A stretch of 5,988 nucleotides of DNA from Pseudolysobacter sp. (lineage in GTDB: Bacteria; Pseudomonadota; Gammaproteobacteria; Xanthomonadales; Rhodanobacteraceae), in NCBI GenBank assembly GCA_025351985.1, contig JANXUW010000095.1, forward strand, positions 1-5,988, given 5' to 3'. The notes beneath the pieces were generated by a model. It was not told the origin of the DNA, did no database searches, and saw only the letters and a list, made by a program, of their open reading frames with translations. The position numbers and the translations under genes were made by a program. This document shows, piece after piece, positions 1 through 5,988 of the stretch (position 1 is the stretch's first letter; every line of letters starts with the position of its first letter).

Positions 1-2316
<2,316 letters not shown>

Positions 2317-2327
2317 CTTTGCGTATT

Positions 2328-2331
2328 CTCC
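2328..2331 (-). promoter_or_regulatory. ribosome binding site of infB
   Basis: GGAG on the minus strand lies 11 nt before the ATG at 2316. The spacing is slightly long but acceptable. It supports translation starting at the [12 protein letters not shown]-terminus, which is the normal beginning of IF2 in this group. Confidence 0.6.
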
Positions 2332-2425
2332 GTGACTTGCTCGCGAGATGGATATTGCACAAACCTCAGCGGATGCGCACAGGCACCGTTGCTGATTCTG
2401 TCCGCGCCACATCCATCCACATCTC

Positions 2426-2457
2426 GATCAACGCGCTTGCCGCGCAAGCGCTTGATC
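2426..2457 (-). repeat. 14-bp stem-loop in the infB leader
   Basis: This is an inverted repeat with arms of 14 and 15 nt around a GCG triloop, with one bulged G in the 3' arm. It is the strongest stem noted in the window. It lies about 110 nt upstream of the infB ATG, and the RNA after it (GAGATGTGG) has no U-run. A double-stranded stem of this length is long enough to consider RNase III cleavage or protection against 3' exonucleases. A dispersed palindromic repeat of the REP type is an alternative that only a genome search could decide. Confidence 0.7.
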
Positions 2458-2530
2458 ACCCCTCGAATCAATATGATTCGCCAGGGTCCACTGAAGCCGT
2501 GCGTCGCCGCACCGTCTCAGGCCGTACCAA

Positions 2531-4012
2531 TTACAGTCCGCGCGCCGCCATGATGAGTTTGCGCGCACGCGGCTCATCGAGGCCCGCGATACCCAACTCC
2601 ATCAACTCGTCGACCGCAAGATCAGACAGGCTTTCGCGGTTGGTGATGCCGTGTCGCGCAAGCTCGAACGCCGTGGCTTCATCGATGCCATCCAGATCCA
2701 GCAGATCCTGTTCGGGATGGGTATCGTCCACACCTTCTTCCACTGCCAAAGCATCGGTCAGCAACGCATCGCGGGCACGCGCGCGCAGCTCCTCCACGAT
2801 GTCTTCGTCAAAACCTTCCACCGCGAGCAATTCCGCGGTCGGCACGTAGGCGATTTCCTCGATCGAGGAGAATCCTTCCTGCACCAGGATCGCAGCGATT
2901 TCGTTGTCGACTTCGAGCTTGTCGACGAACAAGGCGCGCGCCGATTCCTGCTCGGCTTCGCTCTTGGCCTGCACATCGGCCTGCGTCATCACGTTGAGCT
3001 GCCAGCCGGTGAGCTTGCTGGCGAGGCGCACGTTCTGACCACCACGACCGATCGCCTGCGACAGTTTGTCCTCGGCAACCGCAATATCCATCGAGTGTTT
3101 TTCTTCATCGACGATGATCGATTGCACTTCGGCCGGGGCCATCGCATTGATCACGAACTGCGCCGGATTTTCATTCCACAAGATGATATCGACGCGCTCG
3201 CCATTGAGCTCGTTCGACACTGCCTGCACGCGTGAACCGCGCATGCCGATGCAGGCGCCGATAGGATCGGTACGCGCATCGTTGGTCACCACGGCGATCT
3301 TGGCGCGGTCGCCCGGATCGCGCGCGGCGCCCTTGATCGTGACGAGACCCTGGCCGACTTCCGGTACTTCGAGCTTGAACAATTCCATCATGAATTCGGG
3401 CGCGGTACGCGATACGAACAATTGCGGGCCACGCACTTCCGGACGAACTTCATGCAGATAACCGCGCACGCGATCACCAGCACGAACTGCTTCGCGCGGA
3501 ATCGCTTTTTCGCGCGGAATAAACGCCTCGGCATTGCCACCGAGATCGAGATAAATGCTGCCGCGTTCGACACGCTTGACCACACCGGTAATGAGTTCGC
3601 CGATGCGATCCTTGAAAGCCTCGACGACTTGCGCGCGCTCGGCTTCGCGTACACGCTGCACGATAACCTGCTTCGCAGCCTGTGCAGAAATGCGGCCGAA
3701 CTCGGCGTTCTCGATATGCTCTTCGATGAACTCGCCGACTTGTGAATCGGGCTTGATATCGATCGCGTCCATCAGGCGCAATTGATGATCCGGCGATTCC
3801 ATCACGACATCGTCGGCGACGACTTCCCAGCGACGGAACGTTTCGTATTCGCCGGTATGCCGATTGATGCTTACACGCACCGCCACTTCCTCGGCGTAAC
3901 GCTTTTTGGCCGCAGACGCGAGCGCCGCTTCCATTGCATCAAAAATCACTTCCATGTCGACGCCTTTTTCATTGGCGACGGCATCGACTACCAGCAATAG
4001 CTCTTTACTCAT
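2531..4012 (-). CDS. nusA: transcription termination/antitermination protein NusA
   Basis: NusA binds RNA polymerase and nascent RNA. It promotes hairpin pausing and intrinsic termination and takes part in rRNA and lambda-type antitermination complexes. The product has 493 residues (E. coli has 495). It begins MSKELLLVVDAVANEKG with the N-terminal polymerase-binding domain (about 1-130). An S1 domain follows (about 135-200), then two KH domains: KH1 with IGMRGSRVQAVSNELNGE (255-272) and KH2 with AIGRGGQNVRLASKLTGWQL (320-339), whose GxxG loops are GMRG and GRGG. The C-terminus has two helix-hairpin-helix acidic repeats (about 364-415 and 438-490), as in gammaproteobacterial NusA. It lies 48 nt after rimP and is probably cotranscribed. 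In E. coli NusA represses its own operon through leader terminators, and a similar leader exists here. The frame is intact and the stop is TAA. Confidence 0.97.
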   Translation of the reverse strand: MSKELLLVVDAVANEKGVDMEVIFDAMEAALASAAKKRYAEEVAVRVSINRHTGEYETFRRWEVVADDVVMESPDHQLRLMDAIDIKPDSQVGEFIEEHIENAEFGRISAQAAKQVIVQRVREAERAQVVEAFKDRIGELITGVVKRVERGSIYLDLGGNAEAFIPREKAIPREAVRAGDRVRGYLHEVRPEVRGPQLFVSRTAPEFMMELFKLEVPEVGQGLVTIKGAARDPGDRAKIAVVTNDARTDPIGACIGMRGSRVQAVSNELNGERVDIILWNENPAQFVINAMAPAEVQSIIVDEEKHSMDIAVAEDKLSQAIGRGGQNVRLASKLTGWQLNVMTQADVQAKSEAEQESARALFVDKLEVDNEIAAILVQEGFSSIEEIAYVPTAELLAVEGFDEDIVEELRARARDALLTDALAVEEGVDDTHPEQDLLDLDGIDEATAFELARHGITNRESLSDLAVDELMELGIAGLDEPRARKLIMAARGL

Positions 4013-4020
4013 GATTCCAA

Positions 4021-4024
4021 CCTC
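4021..4024 (-). promoter_or_regulatory. ribosome binding site deciding the nusA start
   Basis: The minus strand carries GAGG eight nt before the ATG at 4012. An in-frame ATG lies upstream at 4057, only three nt after the rimP stop, but it has no such site and would add 15 residues absent from typical NusA proteins. The site therefore favours the 4012 start. Confidence 0.75.
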
Positions 4025-4060
4025 GAATTCGTCTGGCGAAATATTTTCCGCCAGCATCCA

Positions 4061-4612
4061 TTATTCGTTAATCGATTTTTTCGTTCCGGCAGGCTTGGCG
4101 TCCGCCTTCTTGCCGGGAGTTTTCTTGGCATTACCTTTCGGCTTTTCCGGCTTCGCAAAATCCGGCACCAGATTGGCCTTTTGAATATTCGCGTGCGCGA
4201 TCTGTACCGCCGCATCGTCTTGTTGCATCGTGATCTGATCGCCTTCGACGGCGAGGATCACACCACGAAAACGACGTCGACCACCGACCGGCAAACCGAT
4301 GCTCAATTTGGCTTCGCTACCGATGAAACGCGCAAACTGCTGCGGCGTAAACAACGGCCGATCCATACCGGGCGACGACACTTCGAGCGTGTATTGTCCG
4401 TCGATCGGATCGTTCACATCCAGCGTGGCGGAGACTTCGCGACTGACCGCTTCGCAATCTTCCACCGTCACGGCACGTTCGGACGCATCGATGTAGATGC
4501 GCACCAGACTGTTGCCCGCCGACGGGCTGTAGTCGACACCAAGACATTCAAGTCCCATGCCGAGTCCGGTCACAACCGGCGATAATAATTCGGTTAGTTC
4601 GTCGTGTTTCAC
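4061..4612 (-). CDS. rimP: ribosome maturation factor RimP
   Basis: RimP binds the free 30S subunit in the cytoplasm and helps its late assembly. The predicted protein has 183 residues. The N-terminal alpha/beta domain covers about residues 5-82, with LECLGVDYSP (21-30), VRIYID (37-42), VEDCEAVSREVSATLDVNDPI (50-70) and YTLEVSSPGMDRPLF (74-88), which are diagnostic of the family. A small SH3-like beta domain follows (about 90-150), with GRRRFRGVI at 111-119. E. coli RimP has about 150 residues; the extra length here is a Lys/Pro/Ala-rich tail from about 154. The start chosen is GTG at 4612, because it gives the usual short lead-in to the first helix and lies after the terminator. No strong Shine-Dalgarno is visible. 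A second in-frame GTG (4624) is possible. Upstream in-frame ATGs (for example 4705) would run through the terminator hairpin. nusA follows after 48 nt. Confidence 0.94.
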   Translation of the reverse strand: MKHDELTELLSPVVTGLGMGLECLGVDYSPSAGNSLVRIYIDASERAVTVEDCEAVSREVSATLDVNDPIDGQYTLEVSSPGMDRPLFTPQQFARFIGSEAKLSIGLPVGGRRRFRGVILAVEGDQITMQQDDAAVQIAHANIQKANLVPDFAKPEKPKGNAKKTPGKKADAKPAGTKKSINE

Positions 4613-4638
4613 GCGTGCATCCACAGCCGACGTCAGGT

Positions 4639-4663
4639 AAAAAAAAATGGGCGCAAGGCCCAT
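4639..4663 (-). terminator. second intrinsic terminator, immediately upstream of rimP
   Basis: The stem ATGGGC/GCCCAT is perfect, with a 5-nt loop CTTGC (4663-4647), and is followed by eight further U residues (4646-4639). This is a textbook Rho-independent terminator in the direction of the operon. It ends 26 nt before the rimP start codon, which leaves no room for a promoter between them. Every transcript that expresses rimP must therefore read through it, which makes it an attenuator rather than a simple operon end. Confidence 0.85.
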
Positions 4664-4737
4664 TCCGTAGTCCGCCGTTTTCAATCCCAAACCGGCGTTT
4701 CGCATCCTGCGAATCTTCGATGCGCTTGCGCCACATC
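4639..4737 (-). promoter_or_regulatory. structured rimP leader: candidate terminator/antiterminator switch
   Basis: Between the first tRNA terminator and rimP the minus-strand RNA can fold into consecutive hairpins. The first is GATGTG/CGCATC (4737-4719, one G-U pair, 7-nt loop). The second is TTCGCA/TGCGAA with loop GGA (4713-4699). The third is CGCCG..TTT/AAA..CGGCG with one G-A mismatch (4697-4673). The fourth is the terminator 4663-4639. As an alternative, ATGTGGCGCAAG (4736-4725) can pair with CTTGCGCCCAT (4657-4647): 11 pairs with one bulged U. This uses up the complete 3' arm of the terminator and encloses the second and third hairpins, which lie one nt apart, as in a three-way junction. 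The two folds exclude each other. I recall structured rimP leaders having been proposed computationally in proteobacteria, but cannot verify a match. The regulator is unknown; NusA is an obvious candidate. Confidence 0.5.
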
Positions 4738-4766
4738 AACCTTGCTTTGCAAATCGCTGGCCTGAA

Positions 4767-4796
4767 TTACAAAAGGCCTCAAAGAGGCCCTTGTAA
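4767..4796 (-). terminator. first terminator-like hairpin, directly behind the tRNA
   Basis: Eight nt after the CCA end, the minus strand forms a long hairpin. GGCCTC pairs with GAGGCC around a TTT loop. The stem is extended by a G-U pair, two A-T pairs and, after one bulged T, the TTAC/GTAA ends. The core followed directly by TTTT resembles an intrinsic terminator with a short U-tract, part of which is also drawn into the lower stem. It may end the tRNA transcript partially or serve as the 3' processing structure. The short U-tract suggests incomplete termination, so some polymerase should reach the rimP leader. Confidence 0.65.
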
Positions 4797-4804
4797 GATA
4801 AAAA

Positions 4805-4881
<77 letters not shown>

Positions 4882-4895
4882 TCAGGCGAACCGCA

Positions 4896-4924
4896 ATATT
4901 AACGCGCGTGAGGTTTTATTGCAA
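4896..4924 (-). promoter_or_regulatory. sigma70-type promoter for the initiator tRNA and probably the rimP-nusA-infB operon
   Basis: On the minus strand, TTGCAA (4924-4919) and TAATAT (4901-4896) are separated by exactly 17 nt, the optimal sigma70 spacing. The -10 box matches TATAAT at the two most critical positions and the -35 box matches TTGACA at four of six. The stretch after the -10 (TGCGGTTCG) is G+C-rich, like the discriminator of stringently controlled stable-RNA promoters. Transcription would begin near 4888-4889, seven or eight nt before the mature tRNA. The promoter sits in the 76-nt gap between nuoN and the tRNA. In E. coli the equivalent metY promoter drives the whole operon; the same role here is inferred. 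Confidence 0.72.
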
Positions 4925-4957
4925 CCGCAAATGCGACAGAAGTGTGGATGACTGCAC

Positions 4958-5988
4958 TTACACCACGACGTGGAAAGCGCGATTGCACCAATCGATCAAC
5001 GGTCCCCAATACAGGCCAACAGCGAGCAGTGCGACGGCATTCAACGACAGCGCCAGACGGAAGCTGAAATCGTGCGGCATACGCAATGGCGTGGCATCGA
5101 CCGGTGCATCGAAATACATCACCTTGATCACACGCAGATAGTAGTACGCACCGACGATGGCGATCACGATCGCGACGATCGCGAGCCACAACGAGCCAGC
5201 GTCGATCGCCGATTTGAGCACCAGCAATTTGGCGAAAAATCCGAACAGCGGCGGAATGCCGGCCAGCGACGCCATCGTCAGCAACATCATCAGCGCAAAC
5301 CACGGATTGCGCTGATTCAGACCCTTGAAGTCGTCGATTTCCTCGGCCTCGAAACCCTGGCGCGCAAGCAGCATGACCATGCCGAAAGCAGCCGTGGCCA
5401 TGACCGAATACGAGATCGCGTAGAACATCGCGGCGGAATATCCGGCCGGTGTGCCGTTGATCAATCCGAGCAGCAAAAAGCCGATGTGCGAAATGGTCGA
5501 ATAAGCGAGCATACGCTTGAGGTTGGTCTGTGCGATTGCGGCGATATTGCCGACCGCGAGCGAGGCGACCGCAAGCACGCTGAGCATCTGCTGCCAGTGC
5601 GGCCCCATGTTGCCCATCGCGCCTTCGAGCAGGCGATACGCCATGCCGAAAGCCGCGAGTTTCGGTGCGCTGCCGATGAAGGCGGTGACCGCGGTCGGTG
5701 CGCCCTGATACACATCCGGCAACCACATATGGAAAGGTGCCGCGCCGAACTTGAACGCAATGCCGACGACAAGGAATACCAGGCCGAACGACAGCAAGAC
5801 ATGACCGGCGCCATTGCTGTTGGCGATGGCCTGATGGATCTTGCCGAGATCGAGCGTGCCGGTCGCGCCGTAGATCATCGACATGCCATACAGAAGCAAA
5901 CCCGAGGCGAGCGCGCCGAGCACGAAATCCTTGATCGCCGCTTCGGACGACAAACCCGAGTCGCGATTCAGCCCGACCAGCGCGTACG
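4958..5988 (-). CDS. nuoN: NADH-quinone oxidoreductase subunit N, C-terminal part (5' end outside window)
   Basis: NuoN is one of the three antiporter-like membrane subunits of respiratory complex I and takes part in proton pumping coupled to NADH:quinone electron transfer in the inner membrane. The window holds the last 342 codons plus TAA; the whole protein is usually about 480-490 residues, so the N-terminal third is missing. The fragment belongs to the proton-antiporter family: it is a run of hydrophobic helices with the signatures FVLGALASG (residues 21-29 of the fragment), FHMWLPDVYQGAP (85-97) and RMLAYSTISHIGF (158-170). Lysines in FKFG (79), APKL (109) and FFAKLL (253) match, by motif, the membrane-embedded lysines on the proton path of E. 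coli NuoN. YYYLRV (281-286) is also typical. nuoN is normally the last gene of the nuo operon, and no hairpin terminator follows it here, so read-through into the tRNA is possible. The reading frame is intact. Confidence 0.96.
   Translation of the reverse strand, partial: YALVGLNRDSGLSSEAAIKDFVLGALASGLLLYGMSMIYGATGTLDLGKIHQAIANSNGAGHVLLSFGLVFLVVGIAFKFGAAPFHMWLPDVYQGAPTAVTAFIGSAPKLAAFGMAYRLLEGAMGNMGPHWQQMLSVLAVASLAVGNIAAIAQTNLKRMLAYSTISHIGFLLLGLINGTPAGYSAAMFYAISYSVMATAAFGMVMLLARQGFEAEEIDDFKGLNQRNPWFALMMLLTMASLAGIPPLFGFFAKLLVLKSAIDAGSLWLAIVAIVIAIVGAYYYLRVIKVMYFDAPVDATPLRMPHDFSFRLALSLNAVALLAVGLYWGPLIDWCNRAFHVVV

Larger units (their letters stand above)
2317..2530 (-). other. nusA-infB spacer (214 nt) with strong stem-loops
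   Basis: No gene is seen here. The minus strand has a perfect 7-bp hairpin (CGAATCA/TGATTCG, loop TAT, 2480-2464) soon after nusA. It is followed by a much stronger one at 2457-2426: GATCAAGCGCTTGC pairs with GCAAGCGC(G)TTGATC, 14 bp with a single bulged G and loop GCG. Neither is followed by a U-tract, so they are not intrinsic terminators. Downstream lies a direct repeat of GATGTGG (2423-2417 and 2413-2407, 10 nt apart). No convincing sigma70 promoter was found. Possible roles are an RNase processing site, mRNA stabilisation or translational control of infB; none is shown by the sequence. Confidence 0.6.

Noticed and set aside
2317..2400. Possible infB promoter with CAATAT as a -10 box
   Set aside because: No acceptable -35 element lies 16-18 nt upstream of it.
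2651..3235. A 194-codon plus-strand frame, and another at 3422-3745, opposite nusA
   Set aside because: Both are codon-aligned shadows of nusA and show no family features.
4013..4057. Upstream ATG at 4057 as the nusA start
   Set aside because: It adds 15 residues not found in typical NusA and lacks a binding site. The ATG at 4012 has GAGG at good spacing and gives the family N-terminus MSKELL.
4613..4705. rimP start at ATG 4705
   Set aside because: The added residues would be encoded by the intrinsic terminator hairpin and its U-run and do not resemble RimP.

Overview
The window is a stretch of core housekeeping chromosome, and every gene in it is read from the minus strand. In transcription order (right to left) it holds the 3' part of nuoN, a promoter, an initiator tRNA-Met, a structured leader with two terminator-like hairpins, rimP, nusA, a 214-nt spacer, and infB running off the left edge. 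All four protein genes were recognised from translated sequence. No mobile element, CRISPR array or accessory gene is visible.

The organism looks like a moderately GC-rich gammaproteobacterium. The order tRNA-fMet - rimP - nusA - infB is the classical E. coli metY operon. Having nuoN directly upstream is what I recall for Xanthomonadales/Lysobacterales, where the nuo operon lies beside this cluster. That placement is an inference from gene order and protein flavour; no search was run.

Region by region: 4958-5988 encodes the C-terminal 342 residues of NuoN, a membrane subunit of respiratory complex I. A good sigma70-type promoter (4896-4924) starts just after nuoN and drives the 77-nt tRNA at 4805-4881. 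The 192 nt between the tRNA and rimP hold a terminator-like hairpin directly behind the tRNA, three more hairpins, and a second, textbook intrinsic terminator that ends only 26 nt before the rimP start. Next come rimP (4061-4612), nusA (2531-4012) and infB (1-2316, about 85% of the gene). The nusA-infB spacer contains a strong 14-bp stem-loop without a U-tract.

The genes form one translation/transcription module: initiator tRNA, 30S maturation factor RimP, transcription factor NusA and initiation factor IF2. NusA acts at hairpin pauses and terminators, and in E. coli it is known to autoregulate this operon. The most interesting part of the window is therefore the rimP leader. An upstream strand there can pair with the whole 3' arm of the second terminator, enclosing two adjacent hairpins. 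This looks like a riboswitch-style antiterminator/terminator switch in front of rimP-nusA-infB. It is a prediction from base pairing only.
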